DNA from: Candidatus Enterenecus merdae
GTDB taxonomy: Bacteria > Bacillota > Clostridia > Oscillospirales > Oscillospiraceae
Assembly (NCBI GenBank): GCA_018716385.1
Contig: DVJZ01000044.1
Coordinates: 1 to 64,000, forward strand
Reading direction: 5' to 3'
DNA: 64,000 nt
Shown: positions 12,001 through 18,860 of the stretch, one piece after another
Position numbering within the stretch: the stretch's first letter is position 1
How the letters are laid out: each line of letters opens with the position of its first letter
The notes under the pieces: model-generated
Seen by the model: the letters and a program-made list of their open reading frames with translations, nothing else
Told to the model about the DNA's origin: nothing
Databases searched by the model: none
Position numbers and translations under genes: made by a program

Positions 12001-15000
12001 GCTCCATTGCCCACCACCTCAAAGGTGATGCGCACCTGCTGGTCATCGGGGAAGCCGTCGTTATTGATGTCAGTCACATAGATCGCGTAGTAGATCGTGC
12101 TCTCATTTGGTACTTTTTCCCCAGACAGATCTTCTCCGGTAGTGGAGTGCTCGTCAGTACTCCAACCCACAAACACTACATTGTCATTATCAGCGTCAAT
12201 TGGAGTCGGAATGAGACCGGCCATGGGTGCGCCCGGCTCCTGGTTTGTACGCACGATATCAAGATTGTCGGGCGCCTCCACAAAGCCATGAACCGAGTGG
12301 AAGGTAATGTCCACATTCCAGCTTGCGGTGAACGTCACGTTACTCGCAGGCATAATGAAAGTGCTCTCGCCCGGATTGCTGGGCATAGGCTGCCCTGCAC
12401 CATCAACGGACGGGCTAGCCGTCCAGCCCCGGAACTCATAGGTGCTGGTGGTTGGAACATTGCCGGGAAAGGTCACCGTCTGCCCTGCCACCAACCCGGT
12501 TAAGTTGTCTGGCATATTACCAGCATCTTCACCTGCCAAGCCCGGATCAAAGGTAACGGTGTAGTGTTCTTCCTGGCTATCCGGTGTGTCGTTGTTATTC
12601 AGATCGGATTCGTAACCTGCCGTATAGGTGGTAGAAGTCGCGGGTACGGTTGTCGTCCCTACTACCACATCAGGGCTCCAGCCAGTAAACACCACGTTGT
12701 CATCTGCCGTATCCCACGGCGTGGGAAGAACCAGCGTCTGTCCCGGAGTTTGGAGCGTGATAATGGGGCCGTCAATCTGATCTCCGTTCTCATCCTCAAA
12801 CCCATGAACAGACTCAAAGGTGATGGTTACCTGATCCCCATCAGGTACACCGTCGTTATTGCTATCAGTGGAGTACTGGGCAACATATGTGGTGGGGCCG
12901 TCAGGTACTGTCTCACCAGTGAGATTATCCGTCAGCTCCGTGGTAGTGGTGCTGCCGCTCATGGTAGTCTTCCTCACCCAGTGGGTGAACACCAGTCCAT
13001 CACTATTGGTGTCCGCCGGCGTTGGCACGCTGGTCAGCGGCTCGCCCGGGGTCTGATAGCCGCCATTGGCTGTCCCGCTGCTAAATCCGTTCTCAGATTC
13101 GAAGGTAATCTGCACATTCCACTTGGCGGTGAAGTCCACATCGGAAGCAGGCATTGAGAACTCCACCTCAGTCACCAGCGGATCGCTTGAGGTCAAGGTA
13201 GTCTCACCCATGGCAGTCCGATCCGTATGTGGATACCAGCGTGTTGGAATGGCAACGCCGCCATAATCGTTAGTCGGAGTCACTGCCCAACCATCAAACT
13301 GGTAGCCGTTGGGAACTTGGATGCGGATGATATTCCCAGGTTGCTCTACCATTGTCCCAAAGTCCATCTCATCCATGCTAATGGGCTGACCGGCCACCAG
13401 ATCTGTATAGGTGTAGGAGCCGGGACCGCTACTCGCAAGCTCATTGAACGGGGCCTGGCTTGTGATTGCAGACTCAGTGGTACCTGCATGGAAGTCGATC
13501 GTATACTTCGTCTCATCCCTATCTGGAGTGCCATCGTTATTTAAATCCGCCACATAGACCGCATAATAGGTGGTATTTCCCCCTGGAACCGTAGTGGCGG
13601 TCAGATCCTCGCCCTCGGATGAGCCAGAGGTGGTTCTCCAGCCTACAAACACCACGTTGTCGTCACTAGTGTCCCAAGGTGTGGGTAAATCGCTAAAGGC
13701 CATGCCGGGCTGATAGATCCTCTGTTGAGGATCCTTCGTCTGAACACCTTCTACATCAAATCCATAGGAGTCAGAGCGGAAGGTAATCGTGACCCATTCC
13801 GGGTCATAGTACAAATGGAACTGATTACTGCTGGCTCCACTTGCACCCAGATGAAGCATAGCGGTACTTCTCACCGCATTCAACACATATCCCTCTGGAA
13901 TAGAGGTACTGATCGCATTTCGCACATCGGCAATGGAGAGCACGGTATCCCGATCCAGATAGCTTCCCTCCAGCAGGCCGGCAATATTAACGGTATCCGT
14001 ACTGGTGTCCCAGTGAAGGGTAATCCGGACGGAGGTAGGCTGGCCCAAACCGGTAGTAGTAGTGGTCACCGGATAGAGGTGGATGGTGGCCTGGCCGGCG
14101 GTGTTCCCATAGGTCACGCAGTGTTCCTGCTGGGCGATGATGTCTACCCTGGGGATCGTCTGGCCAGGGTAGTAGACGGTGGAGCCATTACTACCCAGCT
14201 TCCAACCGAGCAGCGTCGCTCCGCCAGTGTTGCCTGTCAGCATCACCGAGGGGTTTGTTTCCCGACCGGTTGACTCCAGGGGCAAGGTAAAGGTCTCCCC
14301 ATCGTGGGCTGTAACGTTAGTGTTGTCCACATCATTGTGATAGGCGAACTGAAATTGTATCAAGTCAGACTCCAGATAGCCCCGGTTTGTGGAGTTTGCT
14401 GCAATCTTGTTGTAGTTCTCCTGGGCTAGTGGGCCGCCTCCATTATTAGTCCAGTATTTTTTGTCTCCATACCAGTTACTGCCTGACTCAGGAGAGATAT
14501 GGTCGTTCTCTCCCATGCGGAATTCGGTCACGTAATAGCCAAATTCCACATCCAGAGCTAAGCTTGGTTGACTACCAGAAGACTGATAGGGATAGATAGC
14601 AGAGCCTTGCACCAGCGCAGATGAGGTACTGTTGTTAACCGTTCCGCTCAGCCCCTCATCAATCTCGTAGATGATAAGGTCTGGATAGTTCTTGGGAGCC
14701 AGGTTAGCCCGGTTCATCTTGATGTTGTTATAGATCTCCTTGAACGTGACCTGCGTATAGGAGTCTCTATTCGGCCAGCTGTTGGAAGCGCTAATGCCCT
14801 GTATTGCCACATAGGTCGTGATATCCACAACCGCCATGACCTGCCCGGAGCTGTCCAGGATGGAAACATCGTTTTCGCGGTATGTCCCTCCCCAATAGCT
14901 GCCGTTGTGATTGGTCCAGCTCCAGCCCGTGGGCAGATTCAGAGCGGTTCCATTGAGCACGATGGTGTTCACCATGTATGATTGTGTCATGTCTGAACCG

Positions 15001-16424
15001 CCAGAATTAAACTTGAGCACATCCCCTTTCTCGATCTCAATCGTGCGCTGGGCTCTGCTCAATGCTGTTCCGTTAAGCATGACCGAAAACCCATGGTAAC
15101 TTTGCCCAACGCCGGGATTATCCACATAGTGGCTGTATTCCAGGAGATAGGTGCTCAAATTTTTAAATTCGACGGTAACGGATTGACCGCCCCCCATACT
15201 GGCACCAGAGAATTGATAGGTGAAGGTCTTGACCTCGTACCCAGCACTGGCAGAATCAAAGAGGACTGCACCTGTCGTGGTGTTGGTGACCACCGCATTG
15301 GAACCACTTTCCATACCCACAGTGAAATCTAGGTGTCCGTTCTCGGGTACGGAGAAGATGTACGTACTATCAGGCAGAGGGGATCCATTGACGGTGTTTC
15401 CCAGTTTACCACCGGAACCGGTGATGGTAACATTCAGCCAAAAGGCTCGCTGGTAGTAGATCCAAAGGTCATACTCACTCACCGGCAGCAGGACGCTGTC
15501 GGCAGAGGACATATCTGAATCTACCTGATAATATAGACCACCGTACACCAGTCGCACTGAAGTCACTGAAAGGGAACCAGATCCGGTCTTGGGACGCAAA
15601 GCGGCAGAATGATAGCCCCAAGTAGTGCCTTCTGGGATAGCAACATCAGATCTCCTCAGAGCATCGAGGGCAGAGGTATCATTAATTGGACCAGCTACCA
15701 ATTTACCGGTTCCGGTAACCGGAACCTGCGTATCCCCGGGATAGCCGCCCAAAGACAGGTGCACATCCACCAGCCCAGAGTCAGTCTCTTCCCCATTCTG
15801 ACGGTAGAATAAGTAAATAGTGCCACCCGAGCTCTCCACGTCATCGTAAGTCAGTGTGTCGATGGGGTCAGCTCCATATCGATCCTCCCAGGCAGCAAAG
15901 TCAAAGGTGTAGGTCACGCCGTCGCTGTCCTGCACCACGTTCATCCCGAAGCCGGAGGCAAGGTTGAGTAAGCTAACGGGAGTAGACCCCACGTTGAACT
16001 GAGCGCCGTCCAGACCATTTACCGTTGGGGTAAAGGCTACAGCTGGGAGAGACGCATCCGTCCAAGCCCGGAACTCCACGTTCAAGGTCGTGAAGGTGGC
16101 CGAATCCCGGATTACAGTGACGGTGGTACCGCCAGCGGACCGAGTGATGGCCCCAGTCACGCCGCCGTTGGCAGCGGCAGCCAGGGCTGGGGCGGCCTGA
16201 ACGGTGATCCGGCTGGTCAGCTCAGCCCAGGCAGCCAACTTGGCCGGATCGGAGGATTCCGTCTTCTCCTCCAGCTGAGTCTCGCCCTCGGCCTGCGTCT
16301 CGACCTGTTCCTGCTGGCGGGAGACAGTCTCCTCCGCCGGGGCTGGAGCAGCCCAGGCCCCGGCGAGCAACAGGCCCAGGCAGAGAGCCAGGGTCACAAG
16401 GGTGGATAGGATTCTCTTCTTCAT
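3003..16424 (-). CDS. Giant secreted repeat protein, 4473 aa, InlB-B-like modules with Asp/Asn-rich calcium-type linkers
   Basis: The start ATG follows AAAGGAGA and encodes a signal peptide (MKKRILSTLVTLALCLGLLLAG). Residues ~40-1000 form a unique, Ser/Thr/Gly-rich region. The next ~3000 residues repeat three module types. One begins VTITFYSEHGF and ends TYYAIY. The second is a classic InlB B repeat (ITYEAG ... GYEFTGWSV ... NVTFTAQW). The third begins VTFTITGNPNGF and ends YTLEYG. Many modules are joined by a loop of the form D-x-N-N-D-G-x-P-D; I count about 26, resembling dockerin or thrombospondin-type-3 calcium loops. The C-terminal ~300 residues contain a cadherin-like segment and a segment ending VYTVRAEDGSIKTYTVTV. 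There is no LPXTG motif and no SLH domain. The likely role is an extracellular adhesin or stalk; this is inference. Function and ligand are unknown. It has its own promoter and terminator. Confidence 0.85.
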   Translation of the reverse strand: MKKRILSTLVTLALCLGLLLAGAWAAPAPAEETVSRQQEQVETQAEGETQLEEKTESSDPAKLAAWAELTSRITVQAAPALAAAANGGVTGAITRSAGGTTVTVIRDSATFTTLNVEFRAWTDASLPAVAFTPTVNGLDGAQFNVGSTPVSLLNLASGFGMNVVQDSDGVTYTFDFAAWEDRYGADPIDTLTYDDVESSGGTIYLFYRQNGEETDSGLVDVHLSLGGYPGDTQVPVTGTGKLVAGPINDTSALDALRRSDVAIPEGTTWGYHSAALRPKTGSGSLSVTSVRLVYGGLYYQVDSDMSSADSVLLPVSEYDLWIYYQRAFWLNVTITGSGGKLGNTVNGSPLPDSTYIFSVPENGHLDFTVGMESGSNAVVTNTTTGAVLFDSASAGYEVKTFTYQFSGASMGGGQSVTVEFKNLSTYLLEYSHYVDNPGVGQSYHGFSVMLNGTALSRAQRTIEIEKGDVLKFNSGGSDMTQSYMVNTIVLNGTALNLPTGWSWTNHNGSYWGGTYRENDVSILDSSGQVMAVVDITTYVAIQGISASNSWPNRDSYTQVTFKEIYNNIKMNRANLAPKNYPDLIIYEIDEGLSGTVNNSTSSALVQGSAIYPYQSSGSQPSLALDVEFGYYVTEFRMGENDHISPESGSNWYGDKKYWTNNGGGPLAQENYNKIAANSTNRGYLESDLIQFQFAYHNDVDNTNVTAHDGETFTLPLESTGRETNPSVMLTGNTGGATLLGWKLGSNGSTVYYPGQTIPRVDIIAQQEHCVTYGNTAGQATIHLYPVTTTTTGLGQPTSVRITLHWDTSTDTVNIAGLLEGSYLDRDTVLSIADVRNAISTSIPEGYVLNAVRSTAMLHLGASGASSNQFHLYYDPEWVTITFRSDSYGFDVEGVQTKDPQQRIYQPGMAFSDLPTPWDTSDDNVVFVGWRTTSGSSEGEDLTATTVPGGNTTYYAVYVADLNNDGTPDRDETKYTIDFHAGTTESAITSQAPFNELASSGPGSYTYTDLVAGQPISMDEMDFGTMVEQPGNIIRIQVPNGYQFDGWAVTPTNDYGGVAIPTRWYPHTDRTAMGETTLTSSDPLVTEVEFSMPASDVDFTAKWNVQITFESENGFSSGTANGGYQTPGEPLTSVPTPADTNSDGLVFTHWVRKTTMSGSTTTTELTDNLTGETVPDGPTTYVAQYSTDSNNDGVPDGDQVTITFESVHGFEDENGDQIDGPIITLQTPGQTLVLPTPWDTADDNVVFTGWSPDVVVGTTTVPATSTTYTAGYESDLNNNDTPDSQEEHYTVTFDPGLAGEDAGNMPDNLTGLVAGQTVTFPGNVPTTSTYEFRGWTASPSVDGAGQPMPSNPGESTFIMPASNVTFTASWNVDITFHSVHGFVEAPDNLDIVRTNQEPGAPMAGLIPTPIDADNDNVVFVGWSTDEHSTTGEDLSGEKVPNESTIYYAIYVTDINNDGFPDDQQVRITFEVVGNGAGFEAWAYGTDRVAAGATQIISFQMPGEILTVPVGRETTGDNIAMVGWEPNITVGTTTVPSAETTYTLTYASDLNNDGTPDDQENHYSITFDPGIADFSDEASGGYWFPFEYTALVGGQPIDDSFPSWDMHCPDGYILTGWTVTPTDDYYGDPIPTEFWLAHVGAPGTGEHVPSPFPPTWEDGSEIAFYMPASDVVFTAQWDVEITFTSAYGLNGDEASTSISSYQTPGEPLTGVPTPLDTNSDGVVFTGWQPAIEASTTVPNAPTTYIARYADDLNNDGVPDDEQVTITFYSEHGFDLAGSHVDSVDTFQTPGAPLNIADTPRDTDSDGVVFVGWNTDQNATTGTSLSGESVPSTDTTYYAIYKDDTNNDGTEDERQVTVTFTITGNPNGFQAFTHGGQSWAEGVKTIDTLQTPGETLAHPNGVQSSGDDIAEIGWNPPLDATVPAGGGSYTLEYGADLNNDNTPDDQESDHYSITFDPGIVDGVSGFDWHMMGHGSGINSNTVVTPDIFSDLVAGQPVDFGTFNVDTYMIVPDGFQFTGWTVTPVNGYDDEPIPTDWWPTATIDTSGSNLIPSGAMSIYDVYFVMPGDDVVFIAQWDVEVTFKSEHGFDGDANTSISSYQSPNEALDNIPDPLDTNNDGVVFTHWVREDTSGSTTLTDDLTGETVLEEPVTYVAQYADDVNNDGEPDGNQVTITFYSEYGFNVEGSQDDGPIETLQTPNQTLVFPTPWETADDDVVFVGWSTDENATTGEPMTGAMVPMTSETYYAIYADDLNNDDRPDEDEEHYSITFNPGIADGVSTFEWIMGNSATNTDSIPDSASNLVAGQPVNSDVFLGDYHISAPDGYRFTGWTVTPVDDYTGASIPTIWIPGGGVSGGGGTSLPAGTLTHADISFTMPGDDVVFTAQWDVEVTFKSEHGFDGDANTSISSYQTPNEALDNIPDPLDTNNDGVVFTHWVREDTSGSTTLTDDLTGETVLEGPVTYVAQYADDINNDDEPDGNQVTITFYSEHGFETTGASRKQIDTLQTPGDPLNIADIPRDTDSDGVVFVGWNTNQSATTGTDLDGAEVPNANTIYYAIYVADTNNDGEPDGNQATVTFIITGNTNGFQGFTNGSQTWPAGVMEITTLQTPGETLEYPNGVESTDDNIVRIGWDPELDAIVPTGGGRYTLKYGPDLNNNDILDGSENFSITYEAGSVGTAANLPNAVTVAAGSSQTVTDNVPTAEDWLFIGWSVMPDEDYAGNSMPTGTGENFTMPLSNVTFTAQWTADENNDGVADSEQVTITFRIEGNTKGFAEFTHADQTWPDGTTADIVTRQTPGAALIYPQGVETPDDNIASEGWNPPLPANVPGTNTMYTLTYSADVNNDNTPDSEETKYTITYEAGFAGASATNLPDSEANLVAGQSVTVSIQEPTAMGYEFTGWSVNVNGVPTTPGESFSMPNENVVFTAQWGVQITFESDNGFSDAMGNIVDGGFQVPGAILADIPMPLDTDDDNVVFTGWSPAINVGKTQVPNEATTYVAQYAADENNNGTPDLEERKFAVIYAEGSVPASVTGLPTTVTDVLVNSTQQVSDVVPTATGYVFDGWSVYPSTDYAGDLMPTEGGESFQMPQCNVTFTAQWAQDTNGDGVPDREQVEITFTISGNPAGFDAFSHGSQHWSAGQTTIVTLQQAGQTLVAPDGVESANDGIAEVGWEPVLPDTVPSSDAAYTLVYEEDRNNNNKPDSEEETYTITYDAGVAGSNVSNLPVSQTDVLSGTTQQVSTQQPTATGYRFTGWSVDPDAVPTTGGARYTMPAQNVTFTAKWDVQITFTSAYGFEGIGGYSYDGGYQTPGQPLANVPTPRDTETDKVTFTGWQPVIEIGVVVPEGPTVYIAQYADDKNNDGIPDSSQVTITFYSQRGFTTAGGATKEIVTVQELGGVLNIPDTPLDTPVDKVVFVGWSTDANAEAGSIPTRVPEGDTTYYAIYLPDLDGDGRPDGEEELYNIIYDAGIVGSNAIGMPSNATDVPGNTMQLVDTKEPSANGYLFEGWTVTPSQDYSGYSMPTTGGSTFLMPAENVTFTAQWEQDANGDGIPDSEQVEITFTITGNPAGFAAFTNGTQSWDVGEISIVTVQEAGQPLASPVGVESAGDNIALVGWNPSLPSTVPSRDASYTLVYSPDKNNDDKPDSEESKYTITYEAGVAASASGLTGMPAGRSDLVAGQTVTVDGAIPTATGYQFIGWSVNVSSVPTTAGASFTMPSQNVVFTAQWRVGITFTSDHGFEEGSSPYGPIYLTAGEILTGIPTPRDTDDDNVVFTGWSPAIEEGMTVVPNGATTYEAQYVADTNNDGRPDGTETTYTITYSSGIAGITATMPSDVPGQLAGSPQTVPITEPSASGYIFQGWTVFPQRDYDGNPIPTTSGDTYRMPEQDVIFTALWSEDANNDGTPDDQQVKITFTITGNPNGFQAFAFGGSAAGETQIVTVQTIGQPLASPEGRESNNDGIALVGWNPSLPSTVPGNDAAYELVYGADANNNDTPDHQEGTYSITYEAGAATNAAGLPEPETGLLAGSNQNVASSTPTAAGWIFDGWQVNVAGLPTNSGDPFTMPRENVVFTAQWQVDSNGDGTPDSQQVEITFISPVGLTDSMGAYVSGPIVTLQTPGSTLQVPTVWETPEDGVTTHGWDTDPAATMGSSLTGVNVSSTATTYYAIVTYDPQVTQLTQTGTATVTSSDGYRIGQDYSADISSWFTDEDTANLTYGLTPTSGSGSAVLTGTILTYTPDAADVDQVVTLEVTASDGSATATVTVEIIVSREADQSSSKQIIYFVIDGQTGQSIIDHVAGTVEVLMPIGTDLSRLEPIVTHSGVEITPSTGIIQDFTQPVVYTVRAEDGSIKTYTVTVRIMEYVNQLLDVTLPDSVISLSQAYSRASIVANQALPQTTLAQMNEGSFNIQLSWKLKEGERFTNAPGGTNTYVWTAVVPDQMMVAPGVVITGEVMVRNDYTADWSMASGMAQSALLSVQDFVRKEG
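8995..10244 (-). repeat. Internal direct duplication in the giant gene, offset 927 bp (309 codons)
   Basis: A block of roughly 320 bp at about 8995-9317 recurs at about 9922-10244 with few differences. Aligned landmarks such as CCGTCGTTGTTGGTATCCAG sit at 9154 and 10081, so the offset is 927 bp, or 309 codons, which keeps the frame. It encodes the segment running from VTITFYSE through THWVREDTSGSTTLTDDL to VEVTFKSEHGFDGD. This marks a recent expansion of the repeat array by unequal recombination. Confidence 0.85.
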
Positions 16425-16560
16425 CTTCTGCGAATCTCCTTTACTCTCAGATTTTTAGGCAAGCAAGCGCGGTTACGTTCCTCGTCTTTCTCTGGATGGC
16501 AAAACGCAAATTTTCAGTCCGTTTCCTCCTTCTTCTCTTCGGCCAACAAAGGAAATTCAG

Positions 16561-16603
16561 TCGTTCCCGTACGGGAACGACCCCTTCAGAATTTCTGAAA
16601 GGG
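16561..16603 (-). promoter_or_regulatory. Two adjacent inverted repeats in the leader of the giant gene
   Basis: TCGTTCCCGTACGGGAACGA (16561-16580) is a perfect 20-bp palindrome. Directly beside it, TTCAGAATTTCTGAA (16585-16599) is a 7-bp stem with a 1-base centre, extended by C/G pairs after one mismatch. Both lie downstream of the predicted promoter, in a ~230-nt untranslated leader. They could be an operator for a dimeric repressor or hairpins in the leader RNA. Confidence 0.55.
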
Positions 16604-16662
16604 CCCCTCTTCCCTCCTAGGGCCTGGGATACAGAAGGGAAAATGTTGGCAAAGTTTCCTAC

Positions 16663-16691
16663 ATTATAAAGAATCTGAACTCAAATTTCAA
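16663..16691 (-). promoter_or_regulatory. Sigma-A-type promoter of the giant gene
   Basis: On the minus strand TTGAAA (16686-16691) and TATAAT (16663-16668) are separated by 17 bp. This gives a transcription start near 16656 and a leader of about 230 nt. Confidence 0.75.
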
Positions 16692-16860
16692 CCATTTTTT
16701 AGGAAGTTTTTAAATATCCTGGCTGGCCGATCCATCAGCCCTGCCCCTTCTCCACGGAGGTGATTTTATCACGGAAAGCGGGCAGGCCGCCTTATATAAT
16801 ACTCATATATTATTATGTAAAAAACTCAATTCAAGACCTAGCAGGAAGGTGGAATTGCAT

Positions 16861-18555
16861 ATGAAAGTCGTCATCGTTGGAGGGGTGGCGGGGGGCGCCA
16901 CAGCGGCCGCCCGCATCCGCAGGCTGGACGAACAAGCTCAGATCACGGTCTTTGAACGCTCGGGCTATGTATCCTATGCCAACTGTGGGCTACCCTACTA
17001 CATTGGCGGGGTAATCTCAGACCGGGAAGAGCTGACCTTGCAGACACCGGAGAGCTTTCAGCAGCGCTTCGCGGTGGATGTGCGGGTGGGCCATGAGGTC
17101 ATCGCCATCAACACCCAGGCCAAGCGAGTGCGGGTGCGGGAGCTGGCCACAGGGCGGGAGTTTGAGCAGGAGTACGACAAGCTGCTGCTCTCCCCGGGCG
17201 CAAAACCCACCCAGCCGCCCATGCCAGGGCTGGACGACCCCAGGCTGTTCACCCTGCGCACGGTGGAGGACACACTGCGCATCCGGCAGTATGTCCTGGA
17301 GCACAAGCCTCGGTCGGTGGTGATGGCGGGGGGCGGTTTCATTGGCCTGGAATTGGCTGAGAACCTGCGGGAACTAGGGCTGGAGGTGACCATTGTGCAG
17401 GGCATCTCCCACATGTTGCTCCAGATGGATGGAGAAATGGCCGCCTTCCTCCATGCCAAGCTGCGTCAGAAGGGCATTCGGCTGATGACGGGCTGCCTGG
17501 TAGAGGGCTTTGCCCCCGCAGGAAACGGTATCCAGGCCATGATCAAGGATGGGCCCGCAGTACAGGCGGACATGGCGGTGATGGCCATCGGCGTCACGCC
17601 GGACACCGCCCCGGCCAAAGCTGCTGGGCTTGAGCTTGGGCAGCGGGGTAGCATCATAGTCAACGAGCGCATGGAGACCTCCCAGCCCGACATCTACGCT
17701 GTGGGCGATGCAGTGCAGGTGCGCCACCTGGTGTCTGGCCAGGAGACCTTGATCGCCCTGGCCGGGCCGGCCAACAAGCAGGGGCGGATCGCCGCGGACA
17801 ATATCTGCGGCAGAGACAGCCGCTATCGGGGGGCGCTGGGCTCCTTCGTGCTCAAGGTGTTTGACATGACCGCCGCCTCCACCGGGCTGAGCGAGGAGGC
17901 CGCCCGAGCCGCGGGTATCGACTGTGACAAGGTCTACCTGGCCCCGGCCAACCACGCGGGGTATTACCCGGGTGGCAAAGTCATGATGATGAAGGTGCTC
18001 TTTGAACGGGAGAGCCTCCGCCTGCTGGGCGCCCAGATCGTGGGCTATGAAGGGGTGGATAAACGTATTGACGTGCTGGCCACCGCCCTCCACGCCGGCC
18101 TCACCGCCCCGGAGCTGAAGGATCTGGACCTCGCCTACGCTCCCCCCTATTCCTCGGCCAAGGATCCGGTGAATATGGCGGGCTTCATGGTGGAGAACCT
18201 GCGGGACGGATTGGTCCAGCAGTTCCATTGGGACGAGGTGGACACCCTGCCGCGGGACGGCAGCGTGACGCTGCTGGATGTGCGCACCCCGGCGGAGTAC
18301 GCCATGGGGCACATCGACGGCTTCCAGAACATCCCCCTGGACGAACTGCGCCCACGCATGGGAGAGCTGCCCGCGGGCAAGCCGGTGTACGCCCACTGCC
18401 AGAGTGGTCTGCGCAGCTATGTGGCCTGCCGGATGCTGGCCCAGAGCGGGTTTACCTGCTACAATCTCTCGGGCAGCTACCTGCTCTACGCCACCGCCAC
18501 CCAGCACTACTCCCCCGCCCCCTCCGCCGACCCCTGCGGCCGGGAGCGGCGATAA
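16861..18555 (+). CDS. CoA-disulfide-reductase-like FAD/NAD(P)H oxidoreductase with C-terminal rhodanese domain
   Basis: This is a pyridine-nucleotide:disulfide oxidoreductase of the CoA-disulfide reductase / NADH oxidase / persulfide reductase group. The FAD-binding GGVAGGATAAARIRR motif is at the N-terminus. The redox motif SYANCGLPYYIGG holds the single active-site cysteine near residue 43. An NAD-binding GGGFIGLELAENL follows near residue 160, and a second FAD motif (DIYAVGDAV) near residue 280. The last ~100 residues are a rhodanese domain with active loop HCQSGLRSYVACR, so the protein probably handles CoA persulfide or polysulfide sulfur. ATG 16861 is preferred over the upstream GTG at 16849 because AGGAAGG lies 11 bases before it. 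It stands alone between two terminator/promoter regions. The exact substrate cannot be set from sequence. Confidence 0.9.
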   Translation: MKVVIVGGVAGGATAAARIRRLDEQAQITVFERSGYVSYANCGLPYYIGGVISDREELTLQTPESFQQRFAVDVRVGHEVIAINTQAKRVRVRELATGREFEQEYDKLLLSPGAKPTQPPMPGLDDPRLFTLRTVEDTLRIRQYVLEHKPRSVVMAGGGFIGLELAENLRELGLEVTIVQGISHMLLQMDGEMAAFLHAKLRQKGIRLMTGCLVEGFAPAGNGIQAMIKDGPAVQADMAVMAIGVTPDTAPAKAAGLELGQRGSIIVNERMETSQPDIYAVGDAVQVRHLVSGQETLIALAGPANKQGRIAADNICGRDSRYRGALGSFVLKVFDMTAASTGLSEEAARAAGIDCDKVYLAPANHAGYYPGGKVMMMKVLFERESLRLLGAQIVGYEGVDKRIDVLATALHAGLTAPELKDLDLAYAPPYSSAKDPVNMAGFMVENLRDGLVQQFHWDEVDTLPRDGSVTLLDVRTPAEYAMGHIDGFQNIPLDELRPRMGELPAGKPVYAHCQSGLRSYVACRMLAQSGFTCYNLSGSYLLYATATQHYSPAPSADPCGRERR

Positions 18556-18562
18556 CAAAATA

Positions 18563-18600
18563 GAGAAAGCCGCTACCCCCCAGGGTGGCGGCTTTCTCCA
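18563..18600 (+). terminator. Terminator-like hairpin after the CoA-disulfide-reductase-like gene
   Basis: GAGAAAGCCGC ... GCGGCTTTCTC forms a long stem, continued by TACCC/GGGTG with one G-T pair, just past the stop codon. The T tract is weak. Confidence 0.65.
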
Positions 18601-18796
18601 TATGCCAAAAGGTTAAGTTTTCCCAAACAGAAAAACCATCTCCTGCCGCGGCGCGCACACGGGCCCCTGTAAGTGTGCCGCATGCACATTTGCAAGACAA
18701 GCAGTATGTTTGTCCGCGCACCTGTCGCGGCTGAACATGGTTTTCCTTTCTTTCGCCCCTGCGGGTGCAAACCCTGCGAGGTTTTTCAACAAGCTT

Positions 18797-18830
18797 AGAC
18801 AGCCGCCACCCTTCTGGGTGGCGGCTGTCT
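18797..18830 (-). terminator. Terminator-like hairpin after tyrS
   Basis: AGACAGCCGCCACCC pairs perfectly with GGGTGGCGGCTGTCT around a 4-base loop, about 30 bp past the tyrS stop. The stem core resembles that of the hairpin at 18563-18600. The tail on the minus strand (AAGCTTGTTG) is poor in T. The ~195 bp between the two hairpins holds nothing I recognise. Confidence 0.6.
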
Positions 18831-18860
18831 CTTCCCCGCGGTTACGGTGCCCATCCTCTC

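Larger units (their letters stand above)
16425..16860. other. Divergent intergenic region between the giant gene and the CoA-disulfide-reductase-like gene
   Basis: The 436-bp region holds the giant gene's ribosome binding site, two inverted repeats, its promoter and, near the right end, the ribosome binding site AGGAAGG of the rightward gene. For the rightward gene a TATAAT at 16795-16800 could be a -10 element, but I see no good -35 partner. Confidence 0.6.

Noticed and set aside
3003-16424. Regularly spaced repeats considered as a CRISPR-like array
   Set aside because: Repeats are in frame, diverged, of variable spacing and protein-coding; there are no constant short repeats with unique spacers.
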